Source: Tumebacillus permanentifrigoris (GTDB taxonomy: Bacteria > Bacillota > Bacilli > Tumebacillales > Tumebacillaceae). From it: 64,000 nucleotides of DNA. Of this stretch, positions 17,332-24,926 are shown piece after piece. The notes beneath the pieces are model-generated. The model made no database searches and had not been told where the DNA came from. It worked only from the letters and a program-made list of their open reading frames with translations. Location of the stretch: positions 277,409 through 341,408 of the forward strand of contig NZ_QGGL01000002.1 of assembly GCF_003148565.1 (NCBI RefSeq). Reading direction: 5' to 3'. Made by a program: the position numbers and the translations under genes. Within the stretch, counting starts at the first letter, position 1. Each line of letters starts with the position of its first letter.

Positions 17332-18078
17332 CTATCTCGCTACAAAAAACAGCCGTTCCGAGCTTTCGGTCGGCACGTCCCAAGCAAAGTCTGCATATAC
17401 TTCTACCGTTGTGAATCCACTGTCCAGCAACATCCCGCGCAGAACTTCCACCGGATACGCCCGCTGTACGTGGCACTCCTGAAACCGGCGGTACAACTCG
17501 TCCTCTTCATCCTCCACCGCAAAAAACGTGATGTCATACTCCACCTGTGACTTTTCGGCATCAAACCGACTCTGCCACAAGTAGGTCACATCATCCCCAA
17601 CTTCATAAAATACGTTGTTGCCGAGCTTCTCGCGCAACTTGTATTCGCTATGTACGTCAAACAAAAAACACCCGTTCGGCTTCAAATTCTGCCGCACGCG
17701 TGCAAATGTCGCTCGCAACCCGTCTTCCTCTAAAAGGTAACTCAACGAATCGCAAAAGGAAATCGCGAGGTCGCACGGTTCCGGCAACACCAGCTCGCGC
17801 AAGTCTTGGCAGAGGAAGCGCATCTTCGGCGATGGGCGCTCCAATTTGCTCTGCGCGATCATCAGCATGTCCTCCGATAGATCGACGCCGGTCACAGTGT
17901 AGCCTTGTTGGAACAACTGGACAGAGAGCTTGCCTGTGCCACAGCCCAAATCGGCAATATGGCGCGGTCTCAACTCATACCGCGCCATCGCCTGTTCCAA
18001 AAAGGTCATCCACCGTTCATAAGGAGCATCCTGCATGAGCAGATCGTAATACTCGGCGAACTCTCCATAAGCACTCAC
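17332..18078 (-). CDS. yqeM: YqeM-type SAM-dependent methyltransferase
   Basis: A class I methyltransferase of 248 residues. Motif I is ADLGCGTGKLSVQL, the acidic residue after beta2 is in VTGVDLSEDML, and later motifs are CQDLREL and DLAISFCDSLSYL. The GTG start (MSAYGEFAEYYDLLM) lies behind GAGAGAGG with 9-base spacing; the longer reading lacks a ribosome site. The gene follows rsfS just as yqeM follows yqeL in Bacillus subtilis, supporting the assignment. The substrate is unknown for the family. Confidence 0.88.
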   Translation of the reverse strand: MSAYGEFAEYYDLLMQDAPYERWMTFLEQAMARYELRPRHIADLGCGTGKLSVQLFQQGYTVTGVDLSEDMLMIAQSKLERPSPKMRFLCQDLRELVLPEPCDLAISFCDSLSYLLEEDGLRATFARVRQNLKPNGCFLFDVHSEYKLREKLGNNVFYEVGDDVTYLWQSRFDAEKSQVEYDITFFAVEDEEDELYRRFQECHVQRAYPVEVLRGMLLDSGFTTVEVYADFAWDVPTESSERLFFVAR

Positions 18079-18132
18079 AGTGTAAGACCTCTCTCTATTC
18101 AATTATGAACTGCTAAATTTGCCAAAAACTCG

Positions 18133-18480
18133 TCACACCACGCTCAATTGCGGCGCGTCGCCCCAGACGCGCTCCAGGTTATAGAATTCACGCTCTTCCG
18201 CACGGAAGACATGAATCACGACGTCACCAAAATCCACCAGAACCCAGCGGGCTTCGTCGTACCCCTCCATCGACTTTTTGTAGACGCCGCGTTTTTCCAT
18301 CTTCTCCACGACGCCATTCGCGATGGCTTGAACCTGAGTGTTGGAATTCCCGCTGCAGATGATGAAATAATCGGCGAGCGCGGACAGGTTCGCTATGTCC
18401 AAAAGCACCACATCGTTCGCCTTCTTATCTGCGGCAGCGTCAGCCGCAAATCGCGCCAATTCCAAGACTCGTTCTCTCAT
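18133..18480 (-). CDS. rsfS: Ribosome silencing factor RsfS
   Basis: A 115-residue protein that binds ribosomal protein uL14 and blocks joining of the subunits when nutrients are limiting. The family signature is clear: DVVLLDIANLSALADYFIICSG, EGYDEARWVLVDFGDVVIHVF, and the C-terminal YNLERVWGDAP. Starts at the second ATG (MRERVLEL), seven bases after AGGAGG. Part of the nadD-yqeK-rsfS-yqeM order conserved in Bacilli. Confidence 0.96.
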   Translation of the reverse strand: MRERVLELARFAADAAADKKANDVVLLDIANLSALADYFIICSGNSNTQVQAIANGVVEKMEKRGVYKKSMEGYDEARWVLVDFGDVVIHVFRAEEREFYNLERVWGDAPQLSVV

Positions 18481-18541
18481 TGACATGCCTCCTAGATACG
18501 GGGTGGGGTGTACCTGCTACCATCGTATTCGACAATGGGTA

Positions 18542-19132
18542 TTAAAGTTTCCGCTTGTCCTTGATTTTTTGCCACAAATCATTGCGCGCCATCAAGGTCA
18601 AGGGAAAAACGGGCTTGTGTTTATCGAGCAACAACCGGATCGTCCCGTCAAATGCCGTGGCGAGCGCCACGTCGAGATCCTCCTCAGCGAGTTTGCGCAA
18701 CTCATCGACCGTCGGGAACGTGCGACCTGCTTCGATGTAGTCTGCCAAGCAGACCACTTTGTCCAACAAGGTCATCCCTACGCGCCCGGTGGTGTGGTAG
18801 CGCACCGCATCGGCAATCTCTGCGTCGTCGATGCCAAACTCCTCCGGCAGCAACGTGGCGACGATCGGGCCGTGCAACGCCTCCGCCACTTCGAGAAACG
18901 ACGGATCGACGCCGCGCGCACGGGCGACTTCGTACCACTTGTCAACCGGCCATTCACGGGCATAGTCATGCGTCCATGCAGCGAGTCGTGCCTTCAACGG
19001 GTCAGCGCCATACCGTTTCGCCAGTTGGTCGGCCGCTTCCACAACGCCTGAAACGTGGCGGAAACGCGGCTTGCTCAAAACGGAGCGCACCATTTCTTTA
19101 ACAGTCGTTTCATTGATCATCGCGTCGTTCAT
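18542..19132 (-). CDS. yqeK: YqeK-type HD phosphohydrolase (Ap4A hydrolase)
   Basis: A 196-residue HD-domain enzyme. YqeK family members hydrolyse diadenosine tetraphosphate symmetrically to two ADP. HD residues are visible: RFRHVSGVVEAA, AWTHDYAREWP, EALHGPIVA, and AVRYHTTGR followed by KVVCLADYIE. The ATG MNDAMINE follows GAGGAG at about 10 bases. This start lies 23 bases inside nadD, so the two genes overlap and are coupled. A much longer open frame continues upstream but only as an out-of-frame shadow of nadD. Confidence 0.93.
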   Translation of the reverse strand: MNDAMINETTVKEMVRSVLSKPRFRHVSGVVEAADQLAKRYGADPLKARLAAWTHDYAREWPVDKWYEVARARGVDPSFLEVAEALHGPIVATLLPEEFGIDDAEIADAVRYHTTGRVGMTLLDKVVCLADYIEAGRTFPTVDELRKLAEEDLDVALATAFDGTIRLLLDKHKPVFPLTLMARNDLWQKIKDKRKL

Positions 19133-19724
19133 ATAACTTGTTCTCCTCACTATACCGTATGACCTCGGCGGGTAGGAGATGCTTGACAGACAAATTCTTA
19201 ACCAATCTGTCGCGCAACCACGTCGAGGAGATGTCAAGTCCAGGCATGTCCACGATGCGGATCTGCTCGTTGATGTGCGGGTAGAGCGCAAGCATCATCT
19301 GGCAGCTCGATTTGAGGTCTTCGCCCGGTCGGTTCAAGGCCAAGATCGTGACTTGTTCTAGGATGTTCTCGACCGATTTCCACTTTGGCAACAGCCGCAA
19401 ATTGTCCGCACCGATGATCAAAAACAGCTCGGCATCAGGGTATTGCTCGCGGACGTGCAGCACCGTTTCCACCGTGAAGGACGGGCCCGGCCGGTCGAGT
19501 TCCCAGGACGTGACGGTGAACTGTGGACAGTCCTGCAACGCCCGTTGCACCATCGCGAGCCGATGCGACCCGTCGGTGATGCTCCGTCCGACCTTGAGCG
19601 GGTTGACCCCGGCGGGGACGAACAGCACGCGGTCGAGACTCGCCTCTTCCAAGGCGACTTGCGCCACCACGAGGTGTCCGATATGGATCGGGTCGAACGT
19701 CCCGCCGAAAATTCCTAGCCGCAT
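19110..19724 (-). CDS. nadD: Nicotinate-nucleotide adenylyltransferase
   Basis: A 204-residue enzyme that converts nicotinate mononucleotide and ATP to deamido-NAD, a step of NAD synthesis. The nucleotidyltransferase motif GGTFDPIHIGHL is at the N-terminus and the second signature ISSTWLRDRL near the C-terminus; FVPAGVNPLK binds substrate in relatives. Length is typical. It is followed by the overlapping yqeK and preceded by yhbY with a 24-base gap. Confidence 0.96.
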   Translation of the reverse strand: MRLGIFGGTFDPIHIGHLVVAQVALEEASLDRVLFVPAGVNPLKVGRSITDGSHRLAMVQRALQDCPQFTVTSWELDRPGPSFTVETVLHVREQYPDAELFLIIGADNLRLLPKWKSVENILEQVTILALNRPGEDLKSSCQMMLALYPHINEQIRIVDMPGLDISSTWLRDRLVKNLSVKHLLPAEVIRYSEENKLYERRDDQ

Positions 19725-19748
19725 AAGGGCTACCTCCTACACAGAGGG

Positions 19749-20042
19749 TTAGTTCGGCAGCTTGATTTGCTTGTTCTCTGCCGATTCCTTGTAGAGCACG
19801 ACCTGCTTGCCGATCAGTTGCACCAATTCGGCACCGGTGCCTTCTGCGAGTTGCACAGCGACATCCTTTTTGTGTACTTCACAATTTTGCAGGATCGAGA
19901 CTTTGATCAGTTCGTGCGATTCGAGGGCGAGGTTGAGTTGGTCGATCATGTTGTCCGAAACTCCACCCTTGCCTACTTGGGTTACCGGGGTGCAATGATG
20001 CGCTTGGGAGCGCAGATAACGTTTTTGTTTGCCAGTCAGCAT
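19749..20042 (-). CDS. yhbY: YhbY-family RNA-binding protein
   Basis: A 97-residue single CRM-domain protein (MLTGKQKRYLRSQAHH, TQVGKGGVSDNMIDQL, IGKQVVLYKES), known to associate with pre-50S ribosomal subunits. The start is the ATG after AAGGAG; an earlier in-frame start has no ribosome site. It sits between aroE and nadD, the Bacillus yqeI position. Confidence 0.95.
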   Translation of the reverse strand: MLTGKQKRYLRSQAHHCTPVTQVGKGGVSDNMIDQLNLALESHELIKVSILQNCEVHKKDVAVQLAEGTGAELVQLIGKQVVLYKESAENKQIKLPN

Positions 20043-20096
20043 ATGCGATGAACTCCTTTTGTCTGTGAGCTTGTCCAAATTGAAAGTATACCACTG

Positions 20097-20930
20097 TCAC
20101 AGATAGGATTCCACCGTTTTTCGCATCACATCCGTGGGAGCGGGATGTCCTGTCCACAATCGGAAGGCTTCCGCGCCTTGGTGGATGAACATGCCAAGCC
20201 CGCCGCTGACCAGACAACCACGTGCTGCAGCTTCCTGCAAAAAGCGCGTCTGGCGCGGGTTGTAGATCAGATCGCTGACCCACTGCCCGGCCCGCAACAA
20301 GTTCGGATCAATCGGCAACTCGTCAACCTGTGGGTGCATGCCGATCGGTGTGGTGTTCACGACGAGGTCGTACTCGGCGGGGACAACACCACTCAGTGAC
20401 ACCGCATCGGCGGCTGTTAAACTCTCCAGCGGTGCGAGAAGCTCCGCTGCCTTTGCCACAGCGCGTGCGGCGATGGTGATCTGTGCGGCACCATCGAGCG
20501 CGAGTTGGGTGGCGACTGCACGGGCGGCACCACCTGCGCCGAGCAACAGCACTGATTGGCCCGCTGGCGTGAAACCGGTCTCCTCCCGCAACGCTGCGAG
20601 ATAGCCGATGCCGTCCGTGTTGTGCCCGATCAAGCGGCCTTGCTCATGGACGATCGTGTTGACCGCCCCGATCCGGCGCGCCGCATCGCTGAGCTCGTCA
20701 AGAAACGGAAGCACCGCGACTTTGTGCGGGATCGTGACGTTGACCCCGCGCAGATTCAAGGCTCGAATCGACTGCACGCCTTGCTCGATGGCCTCGGGCG
20801 GGATGTCAAACGCGAGGTATACATAGTCAAGCCCGAGATGGGCGAAGGCTGCATTGTGCATCTGAGGCGACTTGGAGTGCGCAACCGGATGTCCAAACAA
20901 ACCGGTCAAGCGCGTAGAGCTGGAAACCAT
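20097..20930 (-). CDS. aroE: Shikimate dehydrogenase
   Basis: A 277-residue NADPH-dependent enzyme reducing 3-dehydroshikimate in aromatic amino acid synthesis. N-terminal substrate domain: GHPVAHSKSPQMHNAAF and NVTIPHK (catalytic Lys), then GAVNTIV and HNTDGIGY (catalytic Asp). Nucleotide-binding loop: LLLGAGGAARAVA. C-terminal signature: GLGMFIHQGAEAF. The ATG (MVSSSTRL) follows AAGGAGGGATTGGAC. Confidence 0.96.
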   Translation of the reverse strand: MVSSSTRLTGLFGHPVAHSKSPQMHNAAFAHLGLDYVYLAFDIPPEAIEQGVQSIRALNLRGVNVTIPHKVAVLPFLDELSDAARRIGAVNTIVHEQGRLIGHNTDGIGYLAALREETGFTPAGQSVLLLGAGGAARAVATQLALDGAAQITIAARAVAKAAELLAPLESLTAADAVSLSGVVPAEYDLVVNTTPIGMHPQVDELPIDPNLLRAGQWVSDLIYNPRQTRFLQEAAARGCLVSGGLGMFIHQGAEAFRLWTGHPAPTDVMRKTVESYL

Positions 20931-21089
20931 GTCCAATCCCTCCTTACCCACAGTCTAGCACGAATCCAAGACCCTGCCTATTCTCTTCGAAAAAACGACA
21001 AGTTCCCTCAAACGATCAGATACCCGCTGTCCAACCTGCTTTTGGTTCATCCTGCTTATTCTTCCATCGAAGCGAGAATTGATGTGCCG

Positions 21090-21129
21090 AAAAAGCCCGC
21101 TTTCGCAGGTTGCGAAAGCGGGCTCTTTT
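21090..21129 (-). terminator. Terminator after yqeH and its in-frame tail
   Basis: A 15-bp stem (AGCCCGCTTTCGCA and complement) with a 3-base loop; on the minus strand it is followed by CTTTTTC-type T richness. It begins immediately after the TAA that closes the 31-codon frame following the yqeH stop. Confidence 0.85.
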
Positions 21130-21220
21130 ACTTGCGAAATTCCAGTTGCAGCCGCATCCCTTGTTCTTCGAAGGAAAACTGCAAGTCATACAAAAGGTAG
21201 TCGGTCAGCTCCGGCTGTGA

Positions 21221-22345
21221 CTAGATCAGCGCGCGGCGGATATGGACATCGACGCCCTTGGGCGCATGGACTTTGACGGTGGTGAAGTGTTGACCGCGCA
21301 ACGTGATCCAGCCGATGCCGGAGATCACGATATCCTGCGGGTGACCCGACTTGATCGTGAACGAATGCGCGTAGAGCTTGTGCAACAGCGGGTTCTCCTC
21401 CCCTTCATACGGGGGAGTCAACAGCGTGCCGAGATGCTTGTCGTAGAGCTCGTCCGCGTTCTCCAACTTCGTCCGGTGGACATTGAGTTGGTTCGCACAG
21501 TAGACGGTGAAACCTTGCTTGGGGCCTTCCACGTAGTCGACACGCGCGAGACCGCCCAGGAACAGCGATTGCTTATCGTTCAACTGGTAAGTCTTCGGGT
21601 TGATGTACTCCTCTGGGGTGATGTCGCGCACGCCTTTTGGCGACACGAGGTCGGTCAGGCGATGTCTGGTCATGATCCCCGGCGTGTCGATGATCGAACC
21701 CTCGTGGTTCGGCAGGTCGATCCGGATCGTGGACAGCGTGGTGCCCGGATAGCGCGAGGTGGTCAGCTCTGCGCCGTCCTCTTCCCCGAACAACTGCAAC
21801 AGCCCGTTGATCAACGTGGACTTGCCAACATTGGCAGTTCCGACGACATAGACGTCACGCGTGCCGACTTTGGCTTCGATCGCCGCTTTGACATGCTCGA
21901 TCTCGACGCGCTTTTTCGCAGAGACGAGAAAGACTTGTTCGACTTCGACACCTTGCTTCTTCACTTCATATGACAGCCAGTTCTCGACGCGCTCCCAGTT
22001 CGTGCTGCGCGGCAACAGATCGGCCTTGTTCGCGACGAGCAGGATCGGGTTCTGTCCGACGTATTTCTTGATGTCCTTCACCCAAGAACCCGCAAAGTCG
22101 AACAGGTCGACAACCTTGACGACCAAGGCGTTGCGCTTGCCGATATCGGAGAGAATCTTTTGAAAACCTTCGTTGTTCAGGGCGACAGGAGCTACTTCAT
22201 TGTAGTGTTTGATCCGGTAGCAACGTTGGCAGACCGGGTATTCACGTTCGACGACAGAGTTCAGCGGAGCATAGCCCGCCGCAGTCTTGTCCTCCGTCTG
22301 GATGCCAATGCCACATCCGCTGCAGATCAATTCAAGTTCAGACAT
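21221..22345 (-). CDS. yqeH: YqeH, circularly permuted ribosome-assembly GTPase
   Basis: A 374-residue GTPase required for 30S assembly in Bacillus. The N-terminal treble-clef zinc finger has Cys8, Cys11, Cys39 and Cys42 (CSGC ... CQRC). The GTPase motifs are circularly permuted: NKADLLP (G4, about 106-112) comes before GTANVGKST (G1, 169-177) and DTPG (G3, 220-223). A C-terminal RNA-binding region ends KGVDVHIRRALI. The ATG (MSELELIC) follows GGGAG. Ten bases separate it from yqeG. The TAG stop is followed in the same frame by 31 sense codons, see findings. Confidence 0.96.
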   Translation of the reverse strand: MSELELICSGCGIGIQTEDKTAAGYAPLNSVVEREYPVCQRCYRIKHYNEVAPVALNNEGFQKILSDIGKRNALVVKVVDLFDFAGSWVKDIKKYVGQNPILLVANKADLLPRSTNWERVENWLSYEVKKQGVEVEQVFLVSAKKRVEIEHVKAAIEAKVGTRDVYVVGTANVGKSTLINGLLQLFGEEDGAELTTSRYPGTTLSTIRIDLPNHEGSIIDTPGIMTRHRLTDLVSPKGVRDITPEEYINPKTYQLNDKQSLFLGGLARVDYVEGPKQGFTVYCANQLNVHRTKLENADELYDKHLGTLLTPPYEGEENPLLHKLYAHSFTIKSGHPQDIVISGIGWITLRGQHFTTVKVHAPKGVDVHIRRALI

Positions 22346-22355
22346 GATGGTTATC

Positions 22356-22868
22356 TCACTCCCAAGGTAGCATTCCGCGCTTGCGCAAGATCGAGAACGC
22401 CACGCGTTCCATCGCACGCAAGACTTTTGTGCCGATAAATTCCTTCTCGCCAACAGGTGCGACGAGAATCGTATACAACCCCATTCTGTTCCCGCCTAGC
22501 ACGTCGGTAAACAGTTGGTCGCCGATCACGACCGTTTCCTCGGGCTTGGTGCCAAGTGTCTGCAAGCCACGGCGGAACGGTGAGTTGCTCGGTTTTTTCG
22601 CCGAGGCGACCCACGGGATGTTCAAGGGTCTCGCGAAGCGCTCCACCCGTGCATGATTGTTGTTGGAGACGATGCAGACTTTGATGCCGTATGTATCGCG
22701 CACATGGTCGAGCCATTGCAAGATCTTGGGCGTCACATCAGGTTCGTCCCATCTGACTAACGTGTTGTCGAGATCGGTGAGTATGCCGCGCACGCCTCGT
22801 GCCTTCAGTTGTTCAAGATCAATCTCGTACACTGATTCCACGAACAGGCTCGGTACCAAACGACGCAT
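22356..22868 (-). CDS. yqeG: YqeG family HAD phosphatase
   Basis: A 170-residue HAD IIIA phosphatase-like protein. Motif I TDLDNTLV with both Asp residues, motif II VCIVSNNN, motif III ASAKKPSNSPF, motif IV VVIGDQLFTDVLGGN. The start at MRRLVPSLF follows GAGGTGAAACCT. First gene of the yqeG-yqeH group, as in Bacillus; the substrate of the family is not established (members are related to phosphatidylglycerophosphate phosphatases). Confidence 0.93.
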   Translation of the reverse strand: MRRLVPSLFVESVYEIDLEQLKARGVRGILTDLDNTLVRWDEPDVTPKILQWLDHVRDTYGIKVCIVSNNNHARVERFARPLNIPWVASAKKPSNSPFRRGLQTLGTKPEETVVIGDQLFTDVLGGNRMGLYTILVAPVGEKEFIGTKVLRAMERVAFSILRKRGMLPWE

Positions 22869-22956
22869 AGGTTTCACCTCTGTATAGGTATGTGAAAAAA
22901 TCCCCATTTCATCCGTCACCTGTTGAGGATATCACAGAAGGACAAAATAAAAAAGG

Positions 22957-23001
22957 AAAAAACCTCTGTGCCCGGCTCGAGCGTAGGACAGAGGTTTTTT
23001 C
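22957..23001. terminator. Terminator after HD-GYP gene
   Basis: AAAAAACCTCTGT and its exact complement flank an 18-base loop; A/T runs on both sides. Confidence 0.85.
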
Positions 23002-23084
23002 CCGACATGCACTGTTGTATTACTGGTATTAGACAAAAGTGTCGAAAAATCCTTTTTGATGTCGCATGGTAATTTATTGCCCGC

Positions 23085-24608
23085 CTACAGCGCCTTGCCA
23101 AACGCTGGATGCCGATCCTCCGCCATTTCCACGCGTTGGATGTCGATAAAAAGCTGTGCAAACTGCGGGTCCCATTGCGTGCCCTTGCCATCTGCGAGGA
23201 TGGCGAGGGCTTTTTCGATCGCCATCCCTTGGCGGTAGGGACGGTCTGAGGTCATCGCGTCGAACGCATCGGCGACCGCCATGATCCGTCCGAACAGCGG
23301 GATGTTCTCCCCAACCAACCCATCTGGATAACCTCGTCCATCGTAACGCTCATGGTGCGAGCGCACGCCTGGCAGGAGCGGTGCCATCGCTTCGGCAGGC
23401 TGGATCTGCAACAGGATCGCCTCGCCCAGCACCGGATGCAGTTTGATCTGGGCGAACTCCTCATCCGTCAGCTTGCCTTCCTTGAGCAGGACGTTGTCGC
23501 GGATGCCAATTTTGCCGATGTCGTGCAGGAGCGCCGATTTGTTCAACAGGTCGAGTTGCTCAGGCGGCAGGCCATACGTGCGCCCGATCTGCACCGAATA
23601 CTTGGCGACGCGCGTCGAGTGACCCGCCGTGTACGGGTCACGAGCATCGAGTGTGGCGGCCAGCGTGGAGAAGTACGATTCCAACAGTTGCGTGTTCATC
23701 TCATCGCGCACGCGCAGATCCTGCACCATCAAATTGAAGCCGGAGATCAACCGCGAGAACTCGTCGGAGTAGAGGTCGGACGCCTGCACCGTGAAGCGTC
23801 CACGCTGGACGTGGCGCATCATCTCCTGCAACTCCTCGATCGGCTGTTGGACGGAACGCGACATCAGCATCGCGCTCGCCGCTGAGAACCCGACCCCGAG
23901 CAAGAGGATGATCAACGCCCACTGCCAGTAGCTCTCAAAAGAGCTGTCTGTCTCCGCGAGCCGCACGTTGGTCGCGAGGCCGAACAGCATCGTGGGAATC
24001 GTCCCGATCAACAACGCCGAGAGCGTGTACTTGCGGCGGGTGGAGACCAGCACTTCGCCGTGCAACGACAAGTCGAGCGAGTAGTCCTGTAACGACCATC
24101 CGCGCAGATGGGACAGCACCGGGCGAATTGCCTCGGTCGTCAAGTAAAACTCGATCATCGCGTGCATCAGCGAGACCAGCAGACACCCCACCAGTGCTAA
24201 CCACACGAAACGGTTCGGCAGGTGTAGCCAGCCGTTGGAGATCGCAAGCAAGGCCATCGACATCCCAGGTACAGAGAAGCCGATCAGATGCGGCCCGAGC
24301 GTTCGCTTGACCGTCAACAGCGGCAAGCGGTGCACGACCAGATAGGCACGCTCAATATCCTGCGCCGTTCGAGCTTGACGGAGGAAGACTTGCCGGATCG
24401 GATCGAAGTAACGCTTGAACATGATCGCTTCGGCTGTGAACATCGTGGTGACGGCGATCAGGAGGATCACGACCATCGCCAACATATCCTCCCGTTGCAA
24501 GTGCAGGGTGGAAAACATATAGAGGCCCCCGATCCCGAACACAGCGACCGTCGACCCGATAATATAATTGCGAATTAATATGCGCAGGAAACGTTGATAG
24601 ACAGCCAT
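23085..24608 (-). CDS. Membrane-anchored HD-GYP domain phosphodiesterase
   Basis: A 507-residue protein. The N-terminal half has about six membrane segments (for example IIGSTVAVFGIGGLYMF, MLAMVVILLIAVTTMF, WALIILLLGVGFSAASAML). A HAMP-like linker (RSVQQPIEELQEMMRHVQRGRF) leads to a C-terminal HD-GYP domain with HSTRVAKYS, LLHDIGKIGI, HPVLGE and HHERYDGRGYPDGL. HD-GYP proteins degrade cyclic-di-GMP or related dinucleotides; the Gly-Tyr-Pro signature is intact, so activity is plausible. There is no GGDEF domain. Its ligand is unknown. It is a single gene ended by its own terminator. Confidence 0.9.
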   Translation of the reverse strand: MAVYQRFLRILIRNYIIGSTVAVFGIGGLYMFSTLHLQREDMLAMVVILLIAVTTMFTAEAIMFKRYFDPIRQVFLRQARTAQDIERAYLVVHRLPLLTVKRTLGPHLIGFSVPGMSMALLAISNGWLHLPNRFVWLALVGCLLVSLMHAMIEFYLTTEAIRPVLSHLRGWSLQDYSLDLSLHGEVLVSTRRKYTLSALLIGTIPTMLFGLATNVRLAETDSSFESYWQWALIILLLGVGFSAASAMLMSRSVQQPIEELQEMMRHVQRGRFTVQASDLYSDEFSRLISGFNLMVQDLRVRDEMNTQLLESYFSTLAATLDARDPYTAGHSTRVAKYSVQIGRTYGLPPEQLDLLNKSALLHDIGKIGIRDNVLLKEGKLTDEEFAQIKLHPVLGEAILLQIQPAEAMAPLLPGVRSHHERYDGRGYPDGLVGENIPLFGRIMAVADAFDAMTSDRPYRQGMAIEKALAILADGKGTQWDPQFAQLFIDIQRVEMAEDRHPAFGKAL

Positions 24609-24691
24609 TCCAATGACCTACCTTCGTAAAAACTCACCTTAGTTGATGTCCTTACAATTCGGTGAGTTGAGCGGAAATTCCTTCTGTTGGT

Positions 24692-24732
24692 AAAAAAGAC
24701 TGCGCCCGCCGCAGCGGACACAGTCTTTTTTC
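24692..24732. terminator. Terminator after cstA-ybdD
   Basis: AAAAAAGACTG and CAGTCTTTTTT flank a GC-rich 18-base inner part that can extend the stem. Confidence 0.82.
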
Positions 24733-24926
24733 TAACAACAGCGCGTCGCCTCTCCCGACTCGTAGCGCTCCTTCAAACGTTGCATGTAGAAGTCGCGCTC
24801 CGAGAGCGGTTCTTGGTCGGGATGGGTGGCGTTGTGGTGTTCGATGTACTTCTCATAATCAGGCATGCCGAACATCGTCTTCACATTGGAGCGCGCCTTG
24901 CTCATCCAGACGAGGGCGTTTTTCAT
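24732..24926 (-). CDS. YbdD/YjiX-family small protein
   Basis: Sixty-four residues (MPDYEKYIEHHNATHPDQEPLS core) with a C-terminal CC. Members of this family are found downstream of cstA in many bacteria and are needed for, or modulate, the peptide/pyruvate transporter. The ATG overlaps the cstA stop by 4 bases, so it is co-translated. Confidence 0.92.
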   Translation of the reverse strand: MKNALVWMSKARSNVKTMFGMPDYEKYIEHHNATHPDQEPLSERDFYMQRLKERYESGEATRCC

